Positions 8,215-17,239 of a stretch of DNA of 64,000 nucleotides are shown in pieces. The DNA comes from Paraburkholderia sp. BL25I1N1 (GTDB lineage: Bacteria > Pseudomonadota > Gammaproteobacteria > Burkholderiales > Burkholderiaceae), in assembly GCF_003002025.1 (NCBI RefSeq), contig NZ_PVZB01000015.1:124001-188000 (forward strand). Direction: 5' to 3'. The notes under the pieces are model-generated. The model searched no databases. It was not told the DNA's origin and saw only the letters and a program-made list of their open reading frames with translations. Made by a program: the position numbers and the translations under genes. Numbering within the stretch: position 1 is the first letter of the stretch; each line of letters opens with the position of its first letter.

Positions 8215-9483
8215 ATGCATTTATCCGAGCTTAAGACTCTGCACGTGTCCGAATTGATCGAGATGGCCAATGGCCTCGAGATCGAAAGTGCGAACCGCCT
8301 GCGCAAGCAGGAATTGATGTTCGCCATTCTAAAAAAACGAGCCAAAACGGGCGACACGATCTTCGGCGACGGCACGCTCGAAGTGCTGCCGGACGGCTTC
8401 GGCTTCCTGCGTTCGCCGGAAACCTCGTACCTGGCCAGCACGGACGATATTTATATCAGCCCGTCGCAAATCCGCCGCTTCAACCTGCATACGGGCGACA
8501 CGATCGAAGGCGAAGTGCGTACGCCGAAAGACGGTGAACGCTATTTCGCGCTGGTGAAGGTGGACAAGGTCAACGGCCAGCCGCCGGAGGCCTCGAAGCA
8601 CAAGATCATGTTCGAAAACCTGACGCCGCTGCACCCGAACAAGGTGCTGCTGCTCGAACGTGAAATGCGTGGCGAGGAAAACGTCACGGGCCGCATCATC
8701 GACATGATCGCGCCGATCGGCAAAGGCCAGCGCGGCCTGCTGGTCGCATCGCCGAAGTCGGGTAAGACCGTGATGCTTCAGCACATCGCCCACGCGATCA
8801 AGCAGAACCATCCGGATGTCGTGCTGTTCGTGCTGCTGATCGACGAACGCCCGGAAGAAGTGACCGAAATGCAGCGCTCGGTGGCAGGCGAAGTGATCGC
8901 CTCCACGTTCGACGAACCGGCCGCGCGTCACGTTCAAGTCGCCGAAATGGTGATCGAAAAAGCCAAACGCCTCGTCGAAATGAAGAACGACGTGGTGATT
9001 CTGCTCGACTCGATCACGCGTCTCGCGCGTGCGTACAACACGGTCGTGCCGGCCTCGGGCAAGGTGCTGACGGGTGGTGTCGACGCCAACGCGCTGCAAC
9101 GTCCGAAGCGTTTCTTCGGCGCGGCGCGCAATATCGAGGAAGGCGGCTCGCTGACCATCATCGGCACGGCGCTGATCGAAACCGGCAGCCGCATGGACGA
9201 CGTGATCTACGAAGAATTCAAGGGCACCGGCAACATGGAAGTGCACCTGGAGCGCCGTCTTGCTGAAAAGCGCGTCTATCCGTCGATCAACCTGAACAAG
9301 TCCGGCACGCGCCGCGAAGAACTGCTGATCAAGCCCGAAGTGCTGCAAAAGATCTGGGTGCTGCGCAAGTTCATTCACGACATGGACGAAGTCGAGTCGA
9401 TGGAATTCCTGCTCGACAAGATCCGCCAGACGAAGAGCAATTCGGAGTTCTTCGACATGATGCGTCGTGGTGGCGGCAGCTAA
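8215..9483 (+). CDS. rho: Transcription termination factor Rho
   Basis: Rho is the hexameric RNA-dependent ATPase that ends transcription at untranslated RNA. The 422-residue length is standard. The N-terminal Rho-N helical domain begins MHLSELKTLHVSELIEMANG, followed by the cold-shock-like RNA-binding domain with GFGFLRSP, then the ATPase core with Walker A SPKSGKT at about 179-185, Walker B VVILLDSITR, and the conserved C-terminus ending in a Gly-rich tail. The ATG at 8215 gives the family N-terminus; no strong ribosome binding site is seen. A TATGCT/TAGAAT segment near 8107-8116 could be a -10 for rho. A clear terminator follows the gene. Confidence 0.97.
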   Translation: MHLSELKTLHVSELIEMANGLEIESANRLRKQELMFAILKKRAKTGDTIFGDGTLEVLPDGFGFLRSPETSYLASTDDIYISPSQIRRFNLHTGDTIEGEVRTPKDGERYFALVKVDKVNGQPPEASKHKIMFENLTPLHPNKVLLLEREMRGEENVTGRIIDMIAPIGKGQRGLLVASPKSGKTVMLQHIAHAIKQNHPDVVLFVLLIDERPEEVTEMQRSVAGEVIASTFDEPAARHVQVAEMVIEKAKRLVEMKNDVVILLDSITRLARAYNTVVPASGKVLTGGVDANALQRPKRFFGAARNIEEGGSLTIIGTALIETGSRMDDVIYEEFKGTGNMEVHLERRLAEKRVYPSINLNKSGTRREELLIKPEVLQKIWVLRKFIHDMDEVESMEFLLDKIRQTKSNSEFFDMMRRGGGS

Positions 9484-9537
9484 GGAATTGGACTGATCCA
9501 GCCGCACCAATCGCAATTTACGCATCGCATGAAAAAG

Positions 9538-9566
9538 CCGCTCGTCGCAAACGAGCGGTTTTTTTT
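9538..9566 (+). terminator. Intrinsic terminator after rho
   Basis: An 8-bp stem (CCGCTCGT and ACGAGCGG) with a five-base loop is followed directly by eight T residues. Confidence 0.92.
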
Positions 9567-9648
9567 CGCCCTTCGATTTGCCACCTGCGCACGGCGCACA
9601 GGCCACCTCCGGTTTCCAACTCACGCGTCGCTCAGCGCGGCAACCTAT

Positions 9649-9675
9649 ACGTGAACGTACACGTTGAAGTACAAT
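9649..9675 (+). promoter_or_regulatory. Candidate MerR operator and -10 element upstream of the MerR/MFS genes
   Basis: ACGTGAACGTACACGT at 9649-9664 is a 14-of-16 palindrome and contains ACGT three times at 6-bp intervals. It is followed by TACAAT at 9670-9675, a good -10. An operator placed just upstream of -10 fits MerR-type regulators, which bind the -35/-10 spacer. No convincing -35 hexamer is visible. Confidence 0.45.
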
Positions 9676-9706
9676 ACAAACGGTCCGTCATGTCTGCCCC
9701 ACGCCT

Positions 9707-10258
9707 ATGTCCAAGGCCTCACCCACTCTGCTGACGGTGCGCGACGCCGCCGAACGTCTCGGCGTCACCCCGCGCACGCTGAAGTACTACGAAGAACGCG
9801 GCCTCGTGTCGCCCACGCGCAGCGAAGGCCGTTACCGGCTTTATGACGAGGACGATCTGAAGCGCTTCGGCCGCATCCTGCGTTTGCGCTCGCTCGGCTT
9901 CTCGCTGCACAGCGTCACCGAAATGCTCAAGCGTCCGCTCGAATCCGTCGACGGCGGCCACCGCTATTCCACCGAATCGCTGCAGCAGATTCACGACGCC
10001 ATCGAGCAGCAGGTTGCGGCGCTCGACACGCGCATCGAAAGCGTGCGCCGCGAACTGAAGGAAGCGCAGAAGCTGCGCGCGGAACTGAGCCCCGACCTCG
10101 ACTACCTGAAGCGGCGCCTTGCCGGCGAAAATGCGGAGGCGTTGCTCGAACAGCGCCGCAACGCGCGCGCCAAGGCAGGCAACGCGACACCTTCGAAACG
10201 GGCAAAGGAACCGAACGAATCCACGCCGGGTGAGTCCACGCCGGGCGAATCCACATGA
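9707..10258 (+). CDS. MerR-family transcriptional regulator
   Basis: The 183-residue protein begins with a MerR winged helix-turn-helix (LTVRDAAERLGVTPRTLKYY, then EERGLVSPTRSEGRYRLYDE), followed by a long helix (about residues 85-130) that would form the antiparallel dimer coiled coil. No cysteine cluster for metal sensing is seen, so an organic ligand or none is likely. The C-terminus ends in a repeated ESTPG segment encoded by a 15-bp direct repeat (10217-10246). Its stop overlaps the ATG of the MFS gene (ATGA), so the two are cotranscribed and probably translationally coupled. It may control that transporter through the palindrome at 9649. Confidence 0.88.
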   Translation: MSKASPTLLTVRDAAERLGVTPRTLKYYEERGLVSPTRSEGRYRLYDEDDLKRFGRILRLRSLGFSLHSVTEMLKRPLESVDGGHRYSTESLQQIHDAIEQQVAALDTRIESVRRELKEAQKLRAELSPDLDYLKRRLAGENAEALLEQRRNARAKAGNATPSKRAKEPNESTPGESTPGEST

Positions 10259-11811
10259 GCACTACATCGCCCCGCGTGTCGTTGTTCAGCGCCGAAAAAC
10301 TGCGCGGCGATTTCTTCCCGTGGGTGCTGGCCGTCGTTACCGGCCTCGATTATTTCGACAATTCGATCTTCTCGTTTTTCACCAGCTATATCGCGGGCGG
10401 CATCAATGCGTCGCCCGATGAACTGGTGTGGGCGTCGAGCGCCTATGCGGTCGCGGCGGTGCTGGGCATCCTGCAACAGCAATGGTGGGTCGAACGCTTC
10501 GGCTACCGGCGCTACGTGGCCGGCTGCATGCTGCTCTATGCCGCCGGCGCGCTGGCCGCGGCGCTGTGTGAATCGTCGATCGAACTGGCGTTCGCGCGCG
10601 GCTTTCAAGGCTACTTCATCGGCCCGATGATGGGCACCTGCCGCATCCTGATCCAGATGAGTTTCAAGCCGCAGCAGCGGCCGGCGGCCACTCGCGCGTT
10701 TCTCATACTGATCGTCCTGAGCAGTGCGCTGGCGCCGCTGATCGGCGGCCAGCTGGTCGGGCATTTCGACTGGCGCGCGCTGTTCGCGTGCACGGCGCCC
10801 GTAGGCGTGCTGTTCGCCGTGCTGGCCTTGCTCGCGCTGCCCGACTCCGGCAACCGTCTGCCGGAGGACCGCGGCTCGGCGCATTTCTGGCCGTACGTGA
10901 TCTTCGCGTTAGCCCAAGGCGCGCTGCAGATCGTGATGCAGCAGGTGCGCTTCCAGTTGTTCAGCGCGTCGCCCGGATTGATTCTGCTGAGCGTCGCCGG
11001 GATTGTCGCGCTGGGCTGGTTCGCCTATCACCAGTGGCATCATCCCGCGCCGCTCGTGCGCCTGCATGCGCTGCGCGAGAAGGTCTTCCAGGTCGGCCTC
11101 GTGCTCTACATGTTTTATTACTACATCTCGACGGTATTCAGCTATCTGATCTCGCGCTTTCTCGAGAGCGGGCTCGGCTATCCGGTCGAAAACACCGGGC
11201 AACTGGTCGGCACGACGTCGCTGATTTCGGCGAGCGCGCTGTTCGTCTATTTGCGTTACGCGAAGCTGCTGCCGCGCAAGAAATGGATTATCGTGTCCGG
11301 CTTCGCGGTCGCCGCGTTCGCCGCGGCATTGATGACGCGCATGTCGCCGGGCGCCGGCGAATCGGCGTTGATGCTGCCGCTGCTGTTGCGCGGTTTGCTG
11401 CTGCTGTTCATCGTGCTGCCGGTCGCCAATCTGACATTCAAAATCTTCGCCATTGAAGAATTCAGCCACGGCTACCGGCTGAAAAACATCGTGCGGCAAC
11501 TGACCATGTCGTTCGCGACGGCCTCCGTGATCATCGTCGAGCAACATCGCCAGGCGCTGCACGAAACTCGCCTCGCGGAGTTCGTGAATCCGTACAATCC
11601 TGTGTTCCAGAACTCGCTCGCCGCGCTGACGAACGGCTTTGCAGCCGCCGGCCGCTCGCCCTCCGAGGCGCACTCGCTGGCGCTCGTGGAACTCAGCCGC
11701 AGCGTCGCGCAACAAGCCAGCTTTCTGACCTCGCTGGACGGTTTCTACTTCCTGATCGGCGTGGCGATATGCGGCGGCCTGTTTGCCGCGTGGCAAAAAC
11801 AGATCGACTAG
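10255..11811 (+). CDS. MFS transporter (DHA2-like, 14-TM class)
   Basis: A 518-residue polytopic membrane protein with many hydrophobic helices. The N-terminal half has an MFS-like pattern (LDYFDNSIFSFFTSYIAGG, later ARGFQGYFIGPMMGTCRILIQM and LIVLSSALAPLIGGQLVGHF with DWRALF), as in DHA2-type drug:proton antiporters such as EmrB. The length fits the 14-helix class. It overlaps the upstream MerR gene by 4 bp. The substrate is unknown; export of a toxic organic compound under MerR control is the simplest reading. mtfA follows after 14 bp and may be in the same transcript. Confidence 0.82.
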   Translation: MSTTSPRVSLFSAEKLRGDFFPWVLAVVTGLDYFDNSIFSFFTSYIAGGINASPDELVWASSAYAVAAVLGILQQQWWVERFGYRRYVAGCMLLYAAGALAAALCESSIELAFARGFQGYFIGPMMGTCRILIQMSFKPQQRPAATRAFLILIVLSSALAPLIGGQLVGHFDWRALFACTAPVGVLFAVLALLALPDSGNRLPEDRGSAHFWPYVIFALAQGALQIVMQQVRFQLFSASPGLILLSVAGIVALGWFAYHQWHHPAPLVRLHALREKVFQVGLVLYMFYYYISTVFSYLISRFLESGLGYPVENTGQLVGTTSLISASALFVYLRYAKLLPRKKWIIVSGFAVAAFAAALMTRMSPGAGESALMLPLLLRGLLLLFIVLPVANLTFKIFAIEEFSHGYRLKNIVRQLTMSFATASVIIVEQHRQALHETRLAEFVNPYNPVFQNSLAALTNGFAAAGRSPSEAHSLALVELSRSVAQQASFLTSLDGFYFLIGVAICGGLFAAWQKQID

Positions 11812-11825
11812 GGTTGCTTCAGGCC

Positions 11826-12659
11826 ATGCTATCGAAACTGACTCAATGGTTCGGCACACGCCGGCGCGAGCGCGCGCTGCGCGACTACGCGGTCGGCGAT
11901 TCGCTCTGGCAAGCCACGCTCGACGGCCTGCCGTTCCTCGCGCACCTCGCCGCGCCAGACCTCGTGCGTTTGCGCGAAATGACGAGCCTGTTCCTCGCGC
12001 AAAAGGAATTTTCGACCGCGCACGAATTGGAACTGACCGACGCGATGACCGTGGCGATCGCCGCCCAGGCATGTCTGCCGGTGTTGAACCTGAGCCTCGA
12101 TCTGTACCGCGGCTGGGTCGGCGTGATCGTCTATCCGGGCGAATTCGTGATCCGCAAGACGGTCGAGGACCAGGACGGCGTGGTGCACGAAGTCGAACAG
12201 GACGCGAGCGGCGAAGCATGGGAAGGCGGGCCCGTGGTGCTGTCGTGGGAAGACGCGCAAATGACGGACGGCACTGATGCCTACAACGTCGTGATTCACG
12301 AATTCGCGCACAAGATCGACATGCTGAACGGCGAAGCGGACGGCCACCCGCCGCTCATGCGCCGCTGGCACGCGCCGCTCGATTCGCAGGCTTGGGCCGA
12401 CGTGTTCGACCACGCTTACGACCACTTCTGCGCGAAAGTCGACGCGGTGCCGGAGCGCCGCTGGGCGCGCTTCGAGCGCGACTCGCTGATCGATCCGTAC
12501 GCGGCAGATCATCCGTCGGAATTTTTTGCCGTTTGCAGCGAGGCGCTGTTCGTTCAGCCGCAGGCGTTCGAAGCCGAGTATCCGGAGTTGTATCGGCTGC
12601 TTGCGCGTTATTACCGGCAGGATCCCGCGCGAGTCGGCTTGACGTTCCCGCCCGCCTGA
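11826..12659 (+). CDS. mtfA: MtfA-like zinc metallopeptidase (M90)
   Basis: MtfA in E. coli is a cytosolic zinc peptidase that also binds the glucose-PTS repressor Mlc. This 277-residue protein has the zinc motif HEFAH at 158-162 followed by KIDMLNG, and the downstream HPSEFFAVCSE segment, which carries the third zinc ligand in the family. Length agrees with E. coli MtfA (about 265). The start at 11826 gives MLSKLTQWFGTRRRER and lies 14 bp after the MFS stop; the frame is open 19 codons upstream inside the MFS gene. Whether the Mlc role applies in this organism is unknown; the protease fold is secure. Confidence 0.9.
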   Translation: MLSKLTQWFGTRRRERALRDYAVGDSLWQATLDGLPFLAHLAAPDLVRLREMTSLFLAQKEFSTAHELELTDAMTVAIAAQACLPVLNLSLDLYRGWVGVIVYPGEFVIRKTVEDQDGVVHEVEQDASGEAWEGGPVVLSWEDAQMTDGTDAYNVVIHEFAHKIDMLNGEADGHPPLMRRWHAPLDSQAWADVFDHAYDHFCAKVDAVPERRWARFERDSLIDPYAADHPSEFFAVCSEALFVQPQAFEAEYPELYRLLARYYRQDPARVGLTFPPA

Positions 12660-12770
12660 TGCGCAACGCCCGCCAGGCAAGGGTTGCCGCCCGGCCTGCA
12701 AGCCGGTCGCCAAGCGAGCCGGACAGCCGTGAAAACGGCACGCGCCGCTAGCAAAAAGCCTCGGCAAAAG

Positions 12771-12799
12771 TCGTCAAGCGACTGATTTTCTGGCATAAT
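12771..12799 (+). promoter_or_regulatory. Probable promoter of rpmE2
   Basis: TCGTCA at 12771-12776 and CATAAT at 12794-12799 are separated by 17 bp and match sigma-70 elements at 4 of 6 and 5 of 6 positions. The predicted start leaves a leader of about 92 nt before rpmE2. Confidence 0.5.
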
Positions 12800-12898
12800 C
12801 GCCGTTTTTCGACCATAGGCAAGTGGCTCGCGCCTAGATGCGGTTCGTTCAAATACGGTCGCACGCGGGTTGGCTACCGCCAGATTAAAGGAAAGACC

Positions 12899-13165
12899 AT
12901 GAAAGAAGGCATTCACCCGGATTACCGCGAAGTTCTGTTCATCGACGTGTCGAACGACTTCAAGTTTGTGACGCGCTCGACCATCCAGACGCGTGAAACC
13001 GCCGAATTCGAAGGCAAGACCTACCCGCTCGCCAAGATCGAAGTGTCGTCGGAATCGCATCCGTTCTACACGGGCCAGCAAAAGATCATGGACACGGCAG
13101 GCCGCGTCGAGAAGTTCCGCAACAAGTTCGGCTCGCGCGCTACCGGCAAGGTGGCAGCGAAGTAA
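12899..13165 (+). CDS. rpmE2: 50S ribosomal protein L31 type B
   Basis: The 88-residue protein begins MKEGIHPDYREVLFIDVSND and ends with FRNKFG plus a short basic tail, typical of type B L31. It lacks the zinc-binding CxxC pairs of type A L31, which is the form made in zinc-poor conditions in bacteria that have both. In this lineage type B may be the sole L31; that cannot be decided here. It stands alone, with its own promoter upstream and a strong bidirectional terminator downstream. No Zur-like palindrome was recognised in the leader. Confidence 0.95.
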   Translation: MKEGIHPDYREVLFIDVSNDFKFVTRSTIQTRETAEFEGKTYPLAKIEVSSESHPFYTGQQKIMDTAGRVEKFRNKFGSRATGKVAAK

Positions 13166-13213
13166 TACCTGGCTCGTCGCCGGCTCTGGCCGGCAGCGAA
13201 GCAGGAGCAAAAA

Positions 13214-13237
13214 GGGCAGCGCGAGCTGCCCTTTTTT
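13214..13237. terminator. Intrinsic terminator after rpmE2
   Basis: GGGCAGC and GCTGCCC pair across a GCGA loop and are followed by six T residues; an A-run on the left side makes it usable from both strands. Confidence 0.92.
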
Positions 13238-13459
13238 GTCGCCCGGCTGATCATCCATCGCCAATGCGGCGGCGAAAAGCTACGAGCACGGCGCGCCACC
13301 CAAACCGTGTTACAGCTTTCCCAACCACGTTGCGAGCCGTTACCGGCCGTGACGCGCATCGCACGGCACGACTACAATGCCGGATGCTCCAAACTGGCCA
13401 TTCGAGCCGGACATGCCGTCCGGTCCCGGCTGCACCGCTTATCCGATATCCACACACGC

Positions 13460-15217
13460 ATGAGACCTGCCGTTCGCCTCACTGCCTCAGCGACCAGTGC
13501 CTTGCCGCGCTGGCTGCTGCTGACCATCTGTATCGTCTACGCATCGTTCGGACTATTCGGCCGCGATCCGTGGAAGAACGAGGATGCAGCCGGCTTCGGC
13601 GTCATGTGGACCATGGCGAACGGCGGCGCGCACGACTGGCTGCTGCCGAATCTGGTCGGCAAATACCTCACTGAAGACGGCCCGCTCGGCTACTGGTTCG
13701 GCGCCAGCGCGATCCGCCTGCTCGCGCCGTGGGTCGATGCGAGCAATGCCTCGCGCGTCTTCACGGGCCTGATGTTCTGCGCGGGCTGCGCGTTCGTCTG
13801 GTACGCCGCTTACCTGCTCGGCCGGCGCGCCGAGGTCCAGCCGTTCAAATACGCGTTCGGCGGCGAGCCGGAACCGCGCGATTACGGCCGCACGCTCGCC
13901 GACGGTGCGCTGCTGATCCTGCTTGCCTGCTTCGGCCTTGCCGAGCGCGGCCACGAAACCACGCCTCAACTCGCGCAGTTCTTCGGCATCGCGATGCTCG
14001 TGTACGGGCTCGTGCGCATGATCGACAAGCCGATCCAAGGCGCGCTGATCTGGGGGCTCGCGATCGCCCTAGTCATGCTGGCCAGCAGTCCGGTGCTGGT
14101 CGGCGCGCTGCTGCTCGGCACGCTGGCAATGACCCTGATCGTGCGCGAAACGCGCTCGCGCTGGCTGCTGCTGGCGGGTCTGCCGGTGGCGCTCGTGCTG
14201 TCCGTGGCGTGGCCCATCGCCGCGCTCGCCGCCTTCCCCGACGACGCCGTCTGGTATCTCAATCAATGGGTGCACGTCAGCTTGAGCTCGTTCGCCGGGC
14301 CGCCCGGCTCGGTGGCCGGCTACGCGCTGAAAAACCTGCCGCTTTTCACGTGGCCCGCGTGGCCGTTGGCGCTCTGGGCGTGGTTCAGCTGGTCGGGATT
14401 GCGGCGCGCGCCGCACGTGGCCATTCCGCTTTCGGTGATCGGACCTCTGTTCGTGCTGGTCGTGCTGCAGAGCCATCAATCGAACCGGCTTTACATGCTG
14501 CTGCTGCCGCCGCTCGCGGTACTGGCCGCGTTCGCGCTGCCCACGCTCAAGCGCGGTGCGATCAACGCGATCGACTGGTTCGCGCTCCTGAGCTTCACGA
14601 TTCTCGGCAGCTTCGTCTGGCTGGTTTATATCGCGGGGCTGACCGGCTTTCCGCATCCGCTCGCGCGCAATCTCGCGCGTCTCGCGCCGGGCTTCGCGCC
14701 GCAGTTCAAGATCCTGTCGTTCGCGTGCGCGGTCGCCGTGACGGTCTGCTGGTTCGTGCTGGTGCAGTGGCGGCTCGCGCGCCATCCGAAAGTCTTGTGG
14801 CGCAGCGTGGTGCTCTCGAGCGCCGGCACCACCCTGATGTGGGTGTTGCTCATGACGCTGTGGCTGCCGGTGGTCAACTACAGCCGGACCTATAAGGACG
14901 TCGCCCAACAGATCGCCGCCCATCTGCCGGACGACTACACCTGCATCTCGCCGGTGCGCCTCGGCAATGCGCAAATCGCGACCTTTGCGTATTTCGGCGA
15001 CATGCACTTCTCCTTCGACCAGGACTGCGACGTGATCCTGCGTCAGGATACGCAGGACTACGGCGAGCCGAGCGCGATGTCCGACTTCGTCTGGAAGCTG
15101 GTGTGGGAAGGCCGCCGTGTTGCCGACCGCGACGAACGCTTCCGCCTGTACGTGCGCATCGACCGTCCGAAGCCGCCGGTCGTCAAGCGCCGCAACTGGC
15201 ACAAGAAGTCCGACTGA
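13460..15217 (+). CDS. ArnT-like (GT83/PMT-type) membrane glycosyltransferase
   Basis: This 585-residue integral membrane protein resembles the ArnT/PMT class, which moves a sugar from a polyprenyl phosphate carrier to an acceptor on the periplasmic side. After the first helix it has FGRDPWKNEDAAGF, matching the acidic first periplasmic loop of these enzymes, followed by about ten more hydrophobic segments and a soluble C-terminal part with DMHFSFDQDCD. The ATG at 13460 is chosen because it directly precedes a helix-like N-terminus; the open frame runs 51 codons further up without family sequence. A MATE exporter starts 2 bp after the stop, so the two are one operon. Sugar and acceptor are unknown. 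Confidence 0.8.
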   Translation: MRPAVRLTASATSALPRWLLLTICIVYASFGLFGRDPWKNEDAAGFGVMWTMANGGAHDWLLPNLVGKYLTEDGPLGYWFGASAIRLLAPWVDASNASRVFTGLMFCAGCAFVWYAAYLLGRRAEVQPFKYAFGGEPEPRDYGRTLADGALLILLACFGLAERGHETTPQLAQFFGIAMLVYGLVRMIDKPIQGALIWGLAIALVMLASSPVLVGALLLGTLAMTLIVRETRSRWLLLAGLPVALVLSVAWPIAALAAFPDDAVWYLNQWVHVSLSSFAGPPGSVAGYALKNLPLFTWPAWPLALWAWFSWSGLRRAPHVAIPLSVIGPLFVLVVLQSHQSNRLYMLLLPPLAVLAAFALPTLKRGAINAIDWFALLSFTILGSFVWLVYIAGLTGFPHPLARNLARLAPGFAPQFKILSFACAVAVTVCWFVLVQWRLARHPKVLWRSVVLSSAGTTLMWVLLMTLWLPVVNYSRTYKDVAQQIAAHLPDDYTCISPVRLGNAQIATFAYFGDMHFSFDQDCDVILRQDTQDYGEPSAMSDFVWKLVWEGRRVADRDERFRLYVRIDRPKPPVVKRRNWHKKSD

Positions 15218-15219
15218 GC

Positions 15220-16599
15220 ATGTTCGCCGACGTACGGAAAATCGCCGGACTCGCGTGGCCGGTGCTGATCGGGCAACTGGCGATCATCGCGTTCGGCGTG
15301 ATCGACACGGCGATGGTCGGCCGCTACTCGGCTGTCGATCTGGCGGCGCTCGGCCTGGGCTCGTCGGTCTATATCTCTGTGTATATCGGCCTCACCGGTA
15401 TTCTGACCGCGCTGCAACCGATTACCGCGCAACTCTACGGTGCGCGCCGCTACATCGAGATCGGCGAGGAGGTTCGCCAGGCCTTGTGGCTCGCACTCGC
15501 GCTGACGGTGATCGGCTTTCTGATTCTGTTTTTCCCGGGCCCGGTGTTGCAGGTTGCGCGCGTGCCCGAGGCGCTGCACGACCGCACTGTCGCGTATCTG
15601 CGGATTCTGGCCTTCGGCTTGCCGGCCGGCCTCGCTTTTCGCGTCTACAGTTCGATCACCAATGCGGTGGGCAAACCGCGGCTCGTGATGATCCTGCAGA
15701 TCGGCGCGCTGCTGCTCAAGGTGCCGCTCAACACGTGGTTCATCTTCGGCGGGTTCGGCGTGCCGGCGCTCGGCGGGCCGGGTTGCGCGCTTGCCAGCAC
15801 GACGATCAACTGGGGGCTGGCCGCGCTCGGCATGTTGCTGCTGACGCGCGTCGACGTGTTCAAACCGTTCGCGATCTTCGCGCAGTTCTGCTGGCCAGTC
15901 TGGCGGCGCCAGGCGGCGCAACTGCGGTTGGGCATTCCGATGGGCCTGTCGTATCTGATCGAAGTCACCTCCTACACGTTCATGGCGCTCTTCATCGCGC
16001 GCTTCGGTACGACGACGCTCGCCGGCCATCAGATCGCCGGCAATATCGGCGCGGTGCTGTATATGACGCCATTGTCGATCGGCATCGCTTCGTCGACGCT
16101 GGTCGCGCAGGCGCTCGGCGCGCATCGTCCGGCAGCGGCGCGCACGCTGTCGCGTCACGGCATCATGATGGCAATGGCGATCGCCTGCTGTTACGGCGCG
16201 GTCGTGCTGGTGCTGCGGCCGTACATCATCGAAGGCTATACGCCGAATGCGCAAGTCGTCGCGGCGGCGTCGCCGCTGGTGCTGATCGTCGTGTGCTATC
16301 ACCTGTTCGATGCGTTGCAGATCACCACCGCGTTCGTGCTGCGCGCCTACAAAGTGGCGGTTGTGCCGACCGTGATCTACGCGGTGGCGCTGTGGGGTGT
16401 GGGGCTCGGTGGCGGCTATGTGCTCGGCTTCAATGTGACTGGCGGCACGCCGGAATGGCTGACCGGCGCGCGCGGCTTCTGGGTGGCGAATACCGCGAGT
16501 CTCGCGATTGCGGGCATCGGCTTGCTGATGTACTGGCGGGTGGTGAGCAAGCGCTATTTGCATGCCGAGGCGGCGCTTCGGGTCGATTCGGCGGCTTGA
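15220..16599 (+). CDS. MATE-family efflux transporter (DinF/NorM-like)
   Basis: The 459-residue protein has about twelve membrane helices and the MATE pattern near the N-terminus (AGLAWPVLIGQLAIIAFGVI then DTAMVGRYS) and, in the second half, GIPMGLSYLIEVTSYTFMAL. MATE proteins export cationic drugs or metabolites using sodium or protons. The start at 15220 is 2 bp after the glycosyltransferase stop (TGAGCATG), suggesting coupled translation. The pairing with a lipid-linked sugar transferase could mean an envelope-related substrate, but this is inference. Length is typical for the family (450-480). Confidence 0.9.
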   Translation: MFADVRKIAGLAWPVLIGQLAIIAFGVIDTAMVGRYSAVDLAALGLGSSVYISVYIGLTGILTALQPITAQLYGARRYIEIGEEVRQALWLALALTVIGFLILFFPGPVLQVARVPEALHDRTVAYLRILAFGLPAGLAFRVYSSITNAVGKPRLVMILQIGALLLKVPLNTWFIFGGFGVPALGGPGCALASTTINWGLAALGMLLLTRVDVFKPFAIFAQFCWPVWRRQAAQLRLGIPMGLSYLIEVTSYTFMALFIARFGTTTLAGHQIAGNIGAVLYMTPLSIGIASSTLVAQALGAHRPAAARTLSRHGIMMAMAIACCYGAVVLVLRPYIIEGYTPNAQVVAAASPLVLIVVCYHLFDALQITTAFVLRAYKVAVVPTVIYAVALWGVGLGGGYVLGFNVTGGTPEWLTGARGFWVANTASLAIAGIGLLMYWRVVSKRYLHAEAALRVDSAA

Positions 16600-16789
16600 C
16601 GGGCGCTGCTGTACAGCGGCGAAATGCGCGGGTTTCCCGTTGGTGAACTGCAGTTTGGTCTCCGCCCAACGCCCCGTTGTCGTGGGGATTGTCAATAACG
16701 GACCGTTAGTTGCGTTAGAACTGCAGTAAAAAGCGGCCGCGCAATGCAGCCGCCCGCCCTACCTTGCTGTCGCCCTTGCCTCGCGGATA

Positions 16790-17239
16790 TCAACCCGCGT
16801 GTGCTTGCTCCTCCAGCACCTGCGCCCCGTTAGCCGTTTGCGCATCGCTCACTGCCTGATCATGGCGCTCGAAAATCTCGCGCGCGGCAAACAACGCATT
16901 CAGCGCCGCCGGAAAGCCCGCGTACAGCGCCATCTGCATGAACACCTCGACGATCTCCTCGCGCGTGCAGCCGACGTTCAACGCCGCCTCGATATGCACC
17001 TTCAATTGCGGCTGCGCGCAGCCGAGCGTCGCCAGCGAGGCGATCGTGGCAATCTCACGCGCGCGCAGATCGAGTTGCGGCCGGCTGTAAATATCGCCGA
17101 AGCCGAATTCGATCAGCAGACGGCCGAAATCCGGCGCGATCGGCGCCAGCGCGGCGATCACCTGTTCGCCGGCCGAGCCGTCAATCTGCTTCAGTTTGTC
17201 CCAGCCTCGGGTGTAGCGGTCGTTGTGTGCGTGGTCCAT
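16790..17239 (-). CDS. Carboxymuconolactone decarboxylase-family protein
   Basis: The 149-residue protein belongs to the CMD/AhpD fold. The family core is LRAREIATIASLATLGCAQP then LKVHIEAALNVGCTREEIVE and YAGFPAALNA. It has no CxxC pair of the AhpD peroxidase type, so a PcaC-like or unknown activity is more likely. The start at 17237-17239 has GAGGA 9 nt upstream on the minus strand. Its 5' end overlaps the 3' end of an upstream MerR gene by 49 bp, so the two are cotranscribed. Such MerR-CMD pairs are common, and the CMD gene is usually the target, but the substrate is not known. Confidence 0.88.
   Translation of the reverse strand: MDHAHNDRYTRGWDKLKQIDGSAGEQVIAALAPIAPDFGRLLIEFGFGDIYSRPQLDLRAREIATIASLATLGCAQPQLKVHIEAALNVGCTREEIVEVFMQMALYAGFPAALNALFAAREIFERHDQAVSDAQTANGAQVLEEQAHAG

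Noticed and set aside
13307..13459. 51-codon upstream extension of the ArnT-like gene at 13460
   Set aside because: The extension has no hydrophobic helix or family sequence and begins within the region just after the rpmE2 terminator.
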